Numbered from the stretch's first letter, positions 25,340 through 48,749 are shown. The stretch: 64,000 nucleotides of DNA from Straminergon stramineum (GCA_963920665.1 OY987270.1:1-64000); one strand, 5' to 3'. Notes: a model not told the origin generated them from the sequence alone. Program-made: numbers and translations.

Positions 25340-26760
25340 TTAACCCCTAAAAGACTGGTGGGTGGGTAGGTTGGTAGAGACATTCTCAAAAGCTATAGTT
25401 TTGGGGTATGTTATTCAAAAATGAAAGTTGAAACTTTTTTTTGAAAGTTCAATGGTACAAAAGCGAAGTAAAGTCTTCTACCACAGTGTGGAAAAAACTC
25501 AACCCATTTGACCACATAGATTGAAAGATTATAACATTTGAAGTGAAAAGAAAACTTTTTTTCATTCTTATGAAATAGGGTCAATAGACTTTGGGCCCTT
25601 TTGGAGAATTTTTTTTGCTCTACGCAAAAATGAGGATTTTGACCATTTGTAATTATATGTTGTTTGGGTACTCAAGAAAAATATTAGAAGCAAATGTAGA
25701 GTCTAGCTTACTCTAAGGTAAACAACCAATTACGGACCAAATGGGGGGTTTGCCCTCTTGCCATTTCTGAAATTTTCAACTTTTCTTCCAAAGAAAGTCA
25801 AGTAATAGAAATGGCAAGAGCACTTGAAATTATATTTTTTCAACAAAGTGTGAATTTGTTATGAATTTTTGAAGTGTTTAGCCTATCATAGCCTAAAAGA
25901 GTTTGGAGACTACCCCAAAACCATACAAAACTTATCCATAACACTCATCTTACTCACCTATTGTAGTCACAATATTTTCTAACATAGAAGAACTAAAAAA
26001 GGCACTTCCTACAATGAACTAACACTAAAGAATTTAAAGTTCCTATTGTGGTCACTAATTACTCTATTCTAGTTAGCTAAGACATTGAATGTGGCCCAAA
26101 TCTCAATAACTAAAACCCCCCATAATGGGGTCATTTTTAGGAGTCTGCAATGGATAAAAGGTCCGTAACGGGCTGTTTTACCTTAAATCACCTTGCAATG
26201 CAAAGACATTAAGTGATTATGCAATACACTAGTCATTTGTTGATGATTTCTTGTGCTATGAAGAATTTTTTTAATTTGAAATCCAAACAATGAAAAGTTA
26301 GAGACAAACATTTGGAATCTATGAAAAAAATTTATGAGTTTTGACTTCAAAGATTGCAAGATAATAGAACTTGAAGCTAGAAGAAAATGCTTTTTTTTTA
26401 ACCACCCAAACATAGCTAACATAGTTTGACTCATGTTTGAATTGATTCGAATACTCAATCTTTTTTTGAACAAGCATATGCCATATTTTATTAGTTACAT
26501 ACATGCCAAATTCCAAAATCTTATGATCTTTTTCTGCAAAAGATCCCCTAGAGATTCCTAAATTGCCTAAGCTGCCTCAAAAGTATATGATAGCATAACT
26601 TTTGATTCAAATCCCCTATTGGAAAATAAATTAGTTTTTCACCAAGGAAGTACATGTTTACTCATTGTATTCAAATTTCATGAACATCCAACCAAATATG
26701 ACTTCATAGGAACCTATTCAAGATTTCTTGCATACGTTGAATTAACATTTGGTCCTTGGG
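25340..26760. repeat. Dispersed repeat of unknown class, interrupted by a MITE
   Basis: The sequence beginning ATTAACCCCTAAAAGACT is related to 10,280-10,830 over several blocks, for example the piece with GACTTCATAG and the block around CATAACTTTTGATT. The MITE at 25,714-26,185 splits it. No coding potential is seen. Confidence 0.5.
25714..26185 (+). mobile_element. ~470-bp MITE with TAAGGTAAA...TTACCTTA ends
   Basis: Left end TAAGGTAAACAACCAATTAC and complement of the right end TAAGGTAAAACAGCCCGTTA pair over about 25 bp, both continuing into CGGACC. The whole element aligns closely with 43,373-43,838. No coding frame. The target duplication is not certain. Confidence 0.8.
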
Positions 26761-27369
26761 TGGTAAAAATTGCAAGTATCGTACAACTTGAATAGGTTCA
26801 TGATGTTTTGGAAAATTGAGTTAAGAAACCTTTGTTGTTTTAAAAATTGAAATGTACTTTTATATTTGAACACCTAAATGAAAGCAAGCAAATTGAAGCA
26901 ATACCCATATAGTACCAACATGCTTTCTATTATTAAATTGTAAAAAAAACATTGGGCCTTGTTTGTAGTCAAAAGAGGATTCTACATACTTTTCGCATGC
27001 ATTTCTTGGACATTGTAAGAATAAACTATAAATATCCCAATTGTTAAAATTGGTGTATGCAAATCTTGGCTTCATTTTTTGCCGTCATAGAGACTAGGAA
27101 TTATCTTTATTGTGATATATTATCCTTGTAATGATTTTGGGGAATAAAACAGGACTCGTTGATGAATACATCATTGATCGATGAATGAAAATCAATGGGT
27201 GAGAAAATTTGAAATGAGATTCCATTGCTATGTCTCATCATGCAAGGATAGGGTCAATAGAATAAATTTTACAAAAATATCTGGCAGAAAGTAACACACA
27301 AAACAATGAATTTTCAGGTTCTTTTCATGGTCAAAAGGTCTGAATTTTAGGGGTTCCTTCCTTCCACGT

Positions 27370-28198
27370 GCACTCTTTCCATGAGTAGGCGGGCGGAATG
27401 AGGGCTCCCGGGAGTCCGGCTCCCCTGGACGACGAAATGGAAACGGCCCTCTTTCGCGGAACGACTGGACGCAGCAGTTGCGCCAGCTCTTTCGCTGTTG
27501 GCCGCTAACATCTCACATCATCTCTGCGTTACCCAGGTTGCTTTGCTTGACCTTCCCCGTGGCTGTGGCTTGCGGATTCTACGGATCGGAGTCCGCGGAT
27601 TCCCTTATGTGAGGCGTCTGGAACCGCTTGCTGTAAACATACCTCAAAATTTCTTCGTGTCTGCGTTCTGCTTGCTGCTGCGTGAAGTGCTTGTTGACCG
27701 ATGCTGACTGATTCACCCTAGCTTCTTCACTTCTCCTTCGCAAACTCTAGCAGCAGGCACACTCACGCTAGTCTCATTACAGTAGTTTCGCCAGGCCCAC
27801 CTGCTGCATCACCATATGAGTTGCACAGCACTACGCGTAGTGCAGCTTGACATCCTGGATAATAACCACCTGCTGCTGCTGGAGTACTCTTCCAGCTTAC
27901 GATTCTAGTTAACACCGCCTTTACGACTACCTGACATGATCGCAGTCTGGCTTGCTCTCAAATTTATAATTCCCACAACTGGCAGAGAGAGGATCATCTC
28001 GATCAAGCTAGGTGTCCTCAACGGTGCACTTACCAATTCCTACTTCTTGGTCTCCTAATTCAACAGCAGATACGATTATATGGCGGCGCTCGTTTCCTAC
28101 TGCTGCTAATTCTTGGATCATCACCTGAATTCCATCTCTACGCATCTAAAGGAATCACCCAGGTCGCAAGTAAGGTAGCAGCGAAGGCTGCGGTCCTG
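27370..28198 (+). promoter_or_regulatory. Upstream region and probable 5' leader of the receptor-kinase gene
   Basis: Composition changes at about 27,370 from AT-rich repeats to CpG-containing, GC-richer DNA that continues to the start codon. This is the likely promoter and 5' UTR. A possible TATA-like AATTTATAATTCC lies at about 27,960. No transcription start can be fixed. Confidence 0.4.
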
Positions 28199-35893
<7,695 letters not shown>

Positions 35894-36910
35894 TCGACCT
35901 TCAGCGTCACTTCCTGAGTTCATTGGCAATCGTTCCACCAACAACAACTTCATCATTAACGAGTTTGCACGAGCTGGCAGGCACAGCTACAATTATAGTA
36001 TCCGTCTCATCCCCGCGACTCAAGGCGTCCCTTATTGCTGGTGTGATCAGGTTGAACCACCCTAGCCTTGATCAGTCTCATTTCTGAACTCCAGGACCTG
36101 ACGTGATCATGCATTCAAATTGGAGCGCTTGCAATTGTTATACTAGTCGTTGCTAGGGGTGATCAACAGTTCCTGTTGTGAAAGCAAAGTAGGAGCAGCC
36201 GGGATTGAGGTAAATTAGTTGAGTGATTCAGAATGCTGCCCTTAACTTGTTCAGCACAGTGGGAGGTGATGTGCCTGACTGTCATGTATACTACAATTCT
36301 ATAGACGGTGCAATTGTGCAACCTGGTAGAGAATGTAGAACGTTGTTGCTTTCATACCTTCAGGTCACTTGTTAGGAAGGGTCCTCCTCAGGACGTCAGG
36401 ACCCATATAACTCGGACCACCTAAATCATCAGCTTTTATTGCAACACTGTACCAGACTGGTCCTGAACCTTCATTTTTTCACAAAATATGATTCTAGGCA
36501 TACATATTGGTCGAGGCCAAGTTCATTGAGTTCGAACCAGTCTCTGAGTTATTAATGTAGGTACCTTCTGATTTCTTTCTGGTATTTCAAAGTTATCATG
36601 CTGGTATCAGCCTCTACGGATCGCACGCTATGTCTCTGATTCAAGCTCGAAGTATTGAATTTTGACGTGGTGACTATAATGCCATACGAGTTTAAAGAAA
36701 ATAATCGAAACTTCATATCAAATAGCATAATATATACTTCGTCTGTCTGAAATGATCTTTTGGTTGGACAATATGTTCGAGTTTGCTGAAAATAATGTTA
36801 TTTCAACCGTTTCACAGCTGTAAGTAGAGTTTGGTGCAGTCCTATCATCCTGAAACTTTGAGTTCTGGAGCCCTTTTCAAAGTGTAGTATTAAACGTATT
36901 CCAATAAAAT
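35894..36910 (+). other. 3' flank of the kinase gene
   Basis: The sequence stays GC-richer than the intergenic DNA for several hundred bases after the stop, consistent with a 3' UTR. AATAAA at 36903-36908 is one possible polyadenylation signal but is far from the stop. Confidence 0.35.
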
Positions 36911-38456
36911 TAAAGGAAACTAGAAGATCTTTGGGGGAAGAACGGAGAATTGTTCAACAATTGTAGCAGTGAGACTTTGGATTGCAAGGCAAAAAGAAAT
37001 TTAATTTATTCAGAAACGTGAAGAAAATAATTGATGAAAAAATACCATTTATAACTGAAGTCAAACTATCGAATGCACCTTCGCTGTAGAGACTCATCTT
37101 CGAACTTTTCTAGTGTACCTGTTTGTTATGCTTTCAACATCAAACTGAACACCTACAAAATATTAGAGAAAATATTCTCCCTTTGGCAACATTCAAATGC
37201 CATTTTTGACTTCTCCAACTTCTGGCCACAAATTGTCAATACGTGAGAAAAAATCACACCTCAAGGTAGCCAAGGACTTTTCTTAGTTTTCAGAGTTCAT
37301 TTAGGCTACGCAGTTCATAAAGAACCTCGGGTACCTACCAATCCGCGTTAGGGAGGTATGAACACGACCTGGACTACTGTGCCATTGCCTGACTTAATGT
37401 CAATGCAAGCAAGTTTGAGCGGATTGCCTGCAACTAGATCTCATAACTCATAAGGTAACTACACCTATTTTCGACTACTTTTTAAAACCAACCCATCTAG
37501 ATTCTTGCCTAGAATGTACTCCTACTATTCATGAGAGTCTATGGTCGCTTATAGATACACCTATTTTTAGCACTTTGAAAATTCATAGTTTATTCATACA
37601 ATGTCAAAAAAATGTATTCTAAAAGAATATAGAATCCACATTTGATTACCAACAAGATCCTATGAAAAGTTTTCCATATACTAATGGGAACCATGCTGAA
37701 TTGCTTATTTGTGCGATTTTAGGTATAGTTATTGTATTGTAGTCCCAACAAAGAATTGCAACTCTATTACTATAGATTTATAGCTCTCTACTACTATGTA
37801 ATTACCTAACCCCTAAAGTTCCATGACTATGTTTTCACCAAAAATGCTCCAAAATTGCCATTTTTAGTACAATTGTCAAATTTTTCTAAAATTTTTTTTT
37901 CAATTATGTAATTGTAGGATCTTGTAGTATGTTGACTTCAAAACATAAAAATTTCAGAAATTTCCACCGCATGGATTGCAAGATATAAGCATTCAAATTC
38001 AATGAAAGCATTTTTTTGGCCCAGCAAAAAACAAGGTAGCTAAACTTCACAAGCTCGCTTTTCTATGAAAAAATGTCCAAAATGGTGGTGCTTCTTTGAA
38101 TTATTTTTTATAGACAAGTTGGCCACATGCTCGAAAATCTTTATATCATTTGAAATTGTACAACATATAGGAAAAAATAGGAAGTAGATAACAGGAGAAA
38201 ATGATTCAAAATACTAAATTGTTAAGAATTTAATTATAGAATTACTAAATGCCTATTCCAATGGTTTCAATGTTGTTATAAACAATCTACATCCTATGAT
38301 TTTATTTGTTTCCAAAAATATTGAAAATTGAGTAAGATAAAGGACTTTAAAGTTTAGAGTAGAGCAGAGAATCTATAACTACCTGCAAACAAAAAATCCT
38401 CATAACTTTTGACTCATTGGTCAAAATGGAATGATCCAAAGCTTTTCATATATACA
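36911..38456. other. AT-rich intergenic DNA, nothing recognised
   Basis: No gene is seen. CTAACCCCTAAAG near 37,806 resembles the left edge of the dispersed repeat at 25,340. Confidence 0.35.
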
Positions 38457-38661
38457 CACTAATAGAAAACAACATTTCCTTCAACAAAATTTAGGTTTAG
38501 GATTTTTCTGTATTCTGCCAAAAAATACAAAATCTGCATTCAGTGCAATGTAGTTTTTTGAGATGTGCGTTGCAATGAACGCAAATTTTGTGTTTTTTGG
38601 TAGAAAACAGAAAAACGCTTCACTTGGATTTTGTTGAAGGTAACATTGTTTTCTACTAGTG
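38457..38661. mobile_element. CACTA-type MITE, 205 bp, nearly complete hairpin
   Basis: It starts CACTAATAGAAAACAA and ends with TTGTTTTCTACTAGTG. The 3-bp flanks are both ACA (38454-38456, 38662-38664). The arms pair over roughly 90 bp (for example CCTTCAACAAAAT, and CCAAAAAATACAAAATCTGC with its near complement), leaving a small loop. An internal GTTGCAATGAACG motif is shared with the 172-bp element at 15,616, so both probably belong to one lineage. Confidence 0.88.
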
Positions 38662-40202
38662 ACATCACTTTAGAAAACCAATTTCAAATATTTGTTTTTG
38701 AAAAAAAGTATTTTTTTAATCTATTCAAAGTGCCCATTTACAAAAAAAAAACATATTAGGCCATAACTTTTGACTCATATTTCCAAATGTCAAGAAATTT
38801 AGTGCATCTAAAAGTTATTCCTCGTCCCCAACTTCTATTAAAATTTGACCCAAACATATAGAAATCTCCAGTCATACATACCTGTTGAGAATTTCTATGT
38901 AGCCAAAAAACACATGCTAGTTCTTTACAGATTAAGGTAAGAGGCCCCTTTAGTCAATGTGTATAGTTCCACATATTGGTTTGACAATTTTAGGTTGCAA
39001 AAGAAGTGCAAATTAGGTCATATGTCACATGTATTTTGGACAATTTGTTTTTGAAAAAAGAAACACATATTATAGGCAATCAAAGCAAAATTACATAGCT
39101 TCTCATTGTAAATCCAAGTAGCAGACTGTTCTTCTTGTGATATTTTTTGACATTCCTAAATAAGAAAGTGGCAAATCCATAGCTCACCTTATAGAGTATC
39201 TAGGGCAATATTTGCTCTTTTCTTTGAATCTAAATTTAAGTCATAAAATTATCTTTTTTTACTAAGGAAATCAAGCTTATTAAGTTCAATTTCTACTACA
39301 ATTTGAAGTTTGGAAAAACTGATAAGTTTGAACCTTTTATCACAACCTGAACTTCAGGCCTATTGCCATGGAGAATTGATTTTCTAATTACAAGGTCAAA
39401 CTTATAGCACCATAATATACACCTAATGAGAAATTTCATATTTTGCATTTGAAGTGAATTTCTTTAACTTATTATTCAAAAATTCACAGTAATTTCAGAA
39501 TATACCCCCAAAACATGAAATTTTTATAACACATGGAAGACATGTAATTACATCCCTGAAAAATAAATACAATAAAAACTTTCATATACAATTGCAAAAT
39601 GAGAGCATACAGGGAGAAGAACTGCAAGTTTAGAAAAAGTGGTCATACGCCTATCCTTTTCAAGGTTAAGCCCCATTTCCAATCCTTTGAGCCCCAATTC
39701 CACTGTCTGCAATATATACTCCCTAGGGTAGCAAAGAGAGCGAAATTGGGATCAGGACTAGGGTTCCGAATCAGGCTGGGGTCGAAAATGGGTTTGCCCA
39801 CCTCAATGCTATTGTGCTACAGTTAGAGCTCTCTCCAGTCTCAACTATGTGAATACTTCATACTATTGAGCGCGCAATCAAGGCCCATTCTCACGCTCTT
39901 GTTTGAAATCGCAACTTGCCACGGCGGCGAAACTTTGCCTGCATTCAGATTAGCTCAAGACACTTCGCATCCGATGCGTTGATAACCGGCTGTAAAATCA
40001 TGTCAATTAGAACATTTACACAATGAAATTACATATTTGACTGAGCAGGTCAGTAAATTTGAACATAGTAGCTAGTCCGCTGACCAAACGGATCGTCGAC
40101 CACATAGTCGATAACTAGCTGCATTCCCAAAGAGTCTTGGTAAGATTGTCAAAAACAGGGCAAACAACAAAGTAAGCAGGAAACTCCCCCAAACCAAGCC
40201 AT
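38662..40202. other. Intergenic DNA between the convergent kinase and E2 genes
   Basis: It is AT-rich up to about 39,590, then GC-richer. 39,545-39,665 is related to 12,970-13,110. The part next to 40,203 is probably the 3' UTR of the E2 gene. No independent gene is supported. Confidence 0.4.
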
Positions 40203-42826
<2,624 letters not shown>

Positions 42827-43372
42827 GATCGCTATCGAAACCCCCACCACAAATAGCAAAATTCCGCCAGGATGCAGAATAAGAAAACAGAGAAGAAACA
42901 AATCGAGGACCTATAGTCGCAGACTTACCAATCTATGGAAACCCTAGACTACAACAGAACATGTCCATAGCCAAGGGAAAGAATGTAAAATTTGTTTTCT
43001 GCAGTGGAAATGCACGGCAGAATCAGAAGGCCGTGAGGCGAGTGGCAACCGGCATGGGAATAGCAAGCTCGGAAGAGCTCGAGGTGCCGAGCGTTTGAAA
43101 CATGAAAGCGCGGAAGGAAGCGTCAGTCAGAAGTGTCCCGGCAAGAGAAGTGAAACAGCGCCAAAAACCGTCGATGAGGAGAATCCGACGGTGAGGAATG
43201 CCCACCCTCGTCAACGACGAAATTGAGGGGCACGCAAATGAATTTTTTGGTCCGCTCCCGCGCTCCCCACGCTCGCTTCTGTCCCTGGCCCCTCCTGTAA
43301 GGACGCAGCCCCCCCCCCCCCCCCCATGAACAGGGTTTTCTTTTTCATTTTTTGTGAAGTGCCAAAGGGCGA
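42827..43372 (-). promoter_or_regulatory. 5' leader with intron, telo-box and promoter of the E2 gene
   Basis: A probable 5' UTR intron runs from GTAAGT at 42928 down to TAG at 42832, just upstream of the ATG. The telo-box AAACCCTA (42939-42946, so TAGGGTTT on the sense strand) lies in the leader; this motif is common in plant genes linked to replication and growth. From 43,020 to 43,310 the DNA is GC-rich with CpGs, consistent with the promoter. A frame of 133 codons on the - strand here includes a poly-G-encoded glycine run and is not credited. Confidence 0.55.
43309..43325. repeat. Homopolymer of 17 C
   Basis: An uninterrupted C run lies between the E2 promoter and the MITE at 43,373. Confidence 0.9.
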
Positions 43373-43838
43373 TAAGGTAAAACAGCCCATTACGGACGAA
43401 ATGGGGGGTTTGTCCTCTTTTCATTTCTGAAATTTTCTACTTTCTTTTTCCAGAGAAGGTCAAGTGATAGAAATGGTGAGAGCACTTGAAACTATATTTT
43501 TTTGACAAAGTGTGAATTTGTTATGAATTTTTGAAGTGTCCAGCCCATCACAACCTGTAGACTATCCCAAAACCAATAAAAACTGATCCACAACACTCAT
43601 CTTACTTACCTATTACAGTCACAATATTTTCTAACACATAAGACCTGAAAAAGGCACTTCCTGCAATGAATTAACACTAAAAAACTGAAAGTTCCTATTG
43701 CAATCCCTAATTACCCCATTCTGGTTAGCTAAGACATTGAATGTGGCCCAAATCTTAAAAACTAAAAGAAAACTGTAATGGGCTCATTCATAGAGTTTTG
43801 TAATGGACAAAAGGTCCGTAATGGGTTGTTTTACCTTA
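43373..43838 (+). mobile_element. ~470-bp MITE upstream of the E2 gene
   Basis: Left end TAAGGTAAAACAGCCCATTA and complement of the right end TAAGGTAAAACAACCCATTA differ at one base and continue into CGGAC. It is closely similar over its full length to 25,714-26,185. It lies about 550 bp upstream of the E2 start codon. No coding frame. Confidence 0.85.
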
Positions 43839-44929
43839 TAGGTAGAAGGCTCAAGAATGGCACATCTAAGGAGAAAAACTGATGTGTGGAAGAAATTGGT
43901 TGTCCAATGATTTCCAATTCTTTTTGGTAGATAGAGAAATGGAAAAGAAACAAATTGTAATTTTTTGAATTAGGATGAATTCAATTCAATTTTCCAAAGT
44001 CAAGAATCTGTAAGTCACTATTAATGATTATAGACTTTAGCAATAATAAAATATCATGTGCCTTTGAAAAGAGTAGATCAGCCTAGAAATAGATGAAGTA
44101 GGTGCTCACTATGTTTAGGGAAGTTCCATAATGTGGGTATAAAGTGTCCTAAATCAAGCAAGAGAATTTTGTACCCTGAAATTTATATTTATCATTTCTA
44201 TCTCATAGTCATCTTGAATTTTGTGTTCACAATTAAATGGTGCATTCATGATTAGTGAATCACACACAATAATAGTCCAAAAGCATTGCTCATTGCCTTA
44301 AAATCATGCACTTGCAATCACATTTTCCTACCTCAAAAAAATGGTGTCCATTTCAACAACCACATGCTCTATACATGGGCTACTCCTATGGTTGCTTCTA
44401 AATGCTCGCTCCATTTAAGGACCTCCTCCTATAGTAGATGTTTTAGGGGTGCTCCAAATTTCAACATTCATCCACCTATTGGAAAGAAAATATCACATTA
44501 GCACATATCACATATCCATAATTTTGTTTTCATCCACAATTTCGCAATTTTATTGAAGATTTTTTATAATTTGAAGTTTTTTGGCAATTTCATCCAAGAT
44601 TTTACTATTTATGTTCTAAGGGCTTGGGCACAACCCAATATTATCGTTCAAATTGATGACAAATTTCCATAAGAAAAACACTACCCATGATCAACATAGT
44701 CACCAAAATTCTTTGATTATTGGATCAGTGGGTGCATTCTCTTTTTTGATAGTTAATACGGTAGTGAAGTTATCTATCGAACCACTCTTGTTTGTAGCAT
44801 CCTTAATAGGTTATGGTCAATTAGTTTCCATCACCATGCAAAGAACTTTATCAAATACTCTTGAACTATCTTAGAGAGAAGAAAAAGAATCCACATGGCA
44901 ATATCTAGGTAAAAGGTGATTGCTTTGTT
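43839..44929. other. AT-rich intergenic DNA, nothing recognised
   Basis: No credible frame, repeat end or RNA motif was noticed. Confidence 0.4.
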
Positions 44930-45480
44930 TTCTAGTAAAAACTAATGTGCCCTATGCCATTGCAATAGTATAATAAAATAAAAGTATAAGTAATTCTCTA
45001 TTTTTTTAATTCACCATAAAAAAACTGAAATTCAATGTTTTTACTGCTATAAGTTGGAATGACACAAAATAAAGTTTAGACACTCCTCCTTGCAAAGACC
45101 TTTTTAATGGTACCAAGAAGATAACCAAGGGACACATGGTTCTAGAGACCTCACTAACAAACAAAACAACCAACCTAACTTAAGGTATCAACTAGTGTGC
45201 CTTGTATTGTTGTTGCAGTCATTAGAATGCCAAAAGTAATGGTTAAGCCCTCCTTAATCTCCTTAAACAAAAATGCAAGTTCTTTTCTTTTTTTTTAATT
45301 AAAAAAAACTTGAAAATTCAATCATTTTTCCATCATAGGTCCAAACACCACGAAACAAAGCCCATGCATCCCTTGTGGTTGAGGGCTTTTTAAAGGTACT
45401 AAAAACACAATGAAGGGATATACAACTGAAGATATCTCAATATAACAAGCAAAACAAACAACCTAGGTGAAGGTATGGAT
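44930..45480 (-). repeat. Two tandem copies of the ~250-bp dispersed repeat, inverted
   Basis: Read on the - strand, two units adjoin: the upstream unit ends with GGCACACTAGTTGATACCTT at about 45,190-45,210, where the next starts. Landmarks such as GAGATATC/GAGGTCTC, GGGCTTTGTTTCGTGG and TTGAATTTTCAAG are present. Orientation is opposite to the copies at 14-20 kb. Confidence 0.6.
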
Positions 45481-45505
45481 AGAATTGATTGAAGAATTAT
45501 AATTC

Positions 45506-46279
45506 CTTAACCCCTCAATGCCACAATGGCGAAAAAAGTGCTCCTAACAATTTTTTGAGCGACACCAGAGTGTACAGATGAGCCAGGATTCTCAAAATTC
45601 CAATTGGACCTTGTTAGGTGGTCCCTACTGATTGTAAACCTCTTTGGTTCAGTACATTTGGTATCCTAGGATCTTGATGAGAAGGCCACATTGGCGTAGA
45701 CCTTATTTCTGGACATGGCAGTTGGAGCTTATTTCCTGAATGTGACTCAGAGTAGTTGGTAGGAGGCCATTGGGACCTTGAACACAAGTCATTGGTACCC
45801 TAAGATATCCCTCCACGTGTAGGTATCTAAGTACGGTGCTTACCTCAGCAACTGGTGGCTTTTTTTCTTCAACCACAAACACTACTTGATTTGATTGAGT
45901 CCCACCAAATGGTTCTTCATCACAATGTGTTGAAAATTCTTGTAGGCATTATAGAGGCCCTAATGCACAACTTCCCAAATTTTCACGGTGTTTTTGTTGT
46001 TGATGTGTTCGGCAGCTCTCTGGAAAGTGCAAACACTTGGTGAAATTGTAGCCAAATTTGTTGACACAACTCCATTTGATCGTTATAATCTTCACATCCA
46101 TAGGTTCAAATCATGTGATAATGGTGACCCTCGATCTATGCCTATATGGTCCATGGAAATAAATGGCGAAATGTTGCATAATTGACTAGGTGCGGAGAAA
46201 ATTGTTGTCCACTACAAGGTGCCCTAGCAGCCTGGCGTAGTCTACACAGCACTGTCCAAGTTGGGGCGTTGAGGGGTTG
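45506..46279. mobile_element. Possible ~770-bp MITE with CTTAACCCCTCAAYGCC ends
   Basis: CTTAACCCCTCAATGCC at the left is matched in complement at the right (GGCGTTGAGGGGTTG). No clear target duplication and no coding frame, so the boundaries are provisional. Confidence 0.45.
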
Positions 46280-47272
46280 ATATCTTTTTTGAAAATTTAA
46301 CCCCTTCTAGTCATGTGTCCTTGCCTTCCAACTCTGTACAAGAGAAAAACAAGGATTGGAGGCTAGAGCAGGTGGTAGAGGCTTGGCTGGAGCTCCACTC
46401 TACAAGGGAAAGCAAAAGGAGAGGACAATTTGGAGCTTTAACCCCCCAATGGAAGCATGCTCTTGTGTTTGCATGAATTAGTATCGTAGGGACAACAAGG
46501 CTGAAAAGTAGCTTTTTAGATCATTACTAAAATGAAGAATGCACCTATTGGTTCAAAAATCAAATCATTTTCGACAAAAGTACTCTAGTGATAGGTCTTG
46601 TCTTTTCACGGATGAAGCATTCACACTGACACATGTCAAATATGGCACCCAAATATACATCAAATTAATTTGGATGAAAAATCCATCGGACCGTCCAGAT
46701 TATTCTCATAGCACTCAATCCTAGTGAGTTAAGCAATGGCCCTTGAAATCTCCATTCATCCTAAGTTTAGTGAACTTTATTCTATACTCCACTTAATGAT
46801 TGATTAATTCAATATTTATGGAATACATTTGATGAGTATGGATGGGAGACAAGAAATTTGAAGGGTGTTCAAAAATTGATGTAAACATTTAGCATGTCAA
46901 ATATGGCGGCTACTCTTAGGCTCTTGCTTTGTAGTATGTGCATCCACAACAGGTAATTACTCTAGCGTGAAGATGATTTTGTAGACGAGGTTATAAGTTG
47001 ATGGGCTCTCCTGCTTCTCCATCTCCTGAAAGCTTCTTTGCTTAGGGTACGTCCACTGTAACAAAAGGAATGTGTCCTTCCTTGGTACTAAGTTATATCC
47101 CAAGCACCAACAACAAGCTCCAATAGCTCTCAACCACCATCCAAGCTACACCAGCACCAATGCAACAACGCAACCAAAACAAAGCAAAGTGTTGATAGGA
47201 AATCACTTGTGTTTGCTCTTTAGACACTTGCCTTGGTTCTCTCCTTGAGCTATGCACACACATTGTATGGAC

Positions 47273-48238
47273 CTTAACCCCTCACCACCCAAGGGGACCA
47301 AAAGTGTCCTCGGATCAAATTCAAAGTTTTGTAACTTTTGCATTCAATGTCCAAATTCAATAAAACTTGTTTGAGACTTTGCACTCTCTCATCTAGTTTG
47401 TGTGGTAAAATTTTCAGATCAATCCAAGATTTTATGAATTTTTGGAAGCCAATTGAAGTTCATAGGTTCAATTTTAGTTCTCCAAACTCCATTTGATGGC
47501 TACAACTTTGGGGGCTTGTATCTCCTTCTTCCAAAGTTAGTTTTCAATAAAAATTTGTTGGGTTATGTTCTTCTTGAAGTCGATTTATTGTGGTAGAATT
47601 TTTATGCCAATCCAGGTTGTTTTGAATGCCTGGGAGCAATTCGAAGTTCAAAATCCCAACATTTTTGGATTACAGTAAACTTCAACAACTTGTTTCTTCT
47701 TCATACGATGTTCCAATAATTTTTCTTGGAAAAGTTGTGCATAATAGTCTAGTTTGTGTGTATAGAATTTCATATCAATCCAAGAAGTAATGAGTGATGG
47801 AGAAGCATTTTAGTAGAAAGAGGTTTAGTTTTTGATGTGTTTTTTGCAACTTTTCTTGCTATTTTTTGACATTTCAAAGTCATTTTGTAGACACAATGAG
47901 TCAATTGAATGATATTTTTTTTCATCAATGTGTTTATATGCTGATTTTGAATCACTTAATAATTTAAAGTTTCTTTATTTGAGTAGATTTAGAAACCGAA
48001 TTTCACCTCCAAATGTATTTTTAGGAAAAATTCATCATCCTTTTTCAACACTAAAACATTATAATCCTACAATCTATACGGTCAAATGACACCAAATTTG
48101 ATGCACATCATCTGCAACAAGTGCACTACAATATTGTGCAGTTGAGATTTCTATAACTCAGTCAAAATTATATTTATAACATTTCAAAAGAAATGTTGTT
48201 TTTGAACTTGTTTTGGCCTTGGGCAGTGAGGGGTTAAG
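47273..48238. mobile_element. 966-bp MITE-like element with 22-bp inverted ends
   Basis: The left end CTTAACCCCTCACCACCCAA and the complement of the right end CTTAACCCCTCACTGCCCAA differ at two positions and both continue GG. The ends are of the same type as at 45,506. The interior has no coding frame. A target duplication is not evident, so the element could also be the right half of a larger one starting at 45,506. Confidence 0.6.
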
Positions 48239-48749
48239 CTTGCAGCAAAGTCATCGTGTCTACGTTCAAGTTAGGTGCATCATGGTAATGGAGATGGAAA
48301 TGCATTTCTAGGCTATTGGACATGGATGTGTAGCTTTCTCGACTTGGTTGGATCAAGATTTTTAACATGGATTACACTATCCCTCATTTGGAACCGACAT
48401 GAATCTTTGTATAGGTCAATCTCTAGTATGACATATGAAGATCACTCAAGCGTTTGTAAATTTTTGGTGCATGAGCTCTATCCATACAAACATGACATGA
48501 CACTAGGGCAAATCCATCGTTTTTCATTCCAGAGATCCGGACCTATGTCACTTCTCACTAAAAAGGATCTAATGTTAGTAGCCAAATCAACCCCACATTT
48601 TGTACTTTGTGACTTTTTTCACTTACCCCATGTTTTGTCACTATTTCAGAGAATGAAAAGCATTAGGGTTGTAGTAGTGTAAAGATCCATGAGGACACAT
48701 TGATATTACTACTATTGTAATATCAACAAAGCCTCTAGTTTGCAAGTAC
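48239..48749. other. Unassigned stretch with an unrecognised 135-codon frame
   Basis: A + strand frame at 48275-48682 has no recognisable motif and no support from neighbours. It is probably repeat DNA. Confidence 0.25.

Noticed and set aside
36598..36612. CTGGTATCAGCC as a possible retrotransposon primer-binding site (compare TGGTATCAGAGC)
   Set aside because: No long terminal repeat, gag or pol sequence lies nearby.
43023..43424. 133-codon - strand frame upstream of the E2 gene
   Set aside because: It runs through a homopolymer C run (poly-Gly) and the promoter/leader, and it overlaps the MITE; no homology is apparent.
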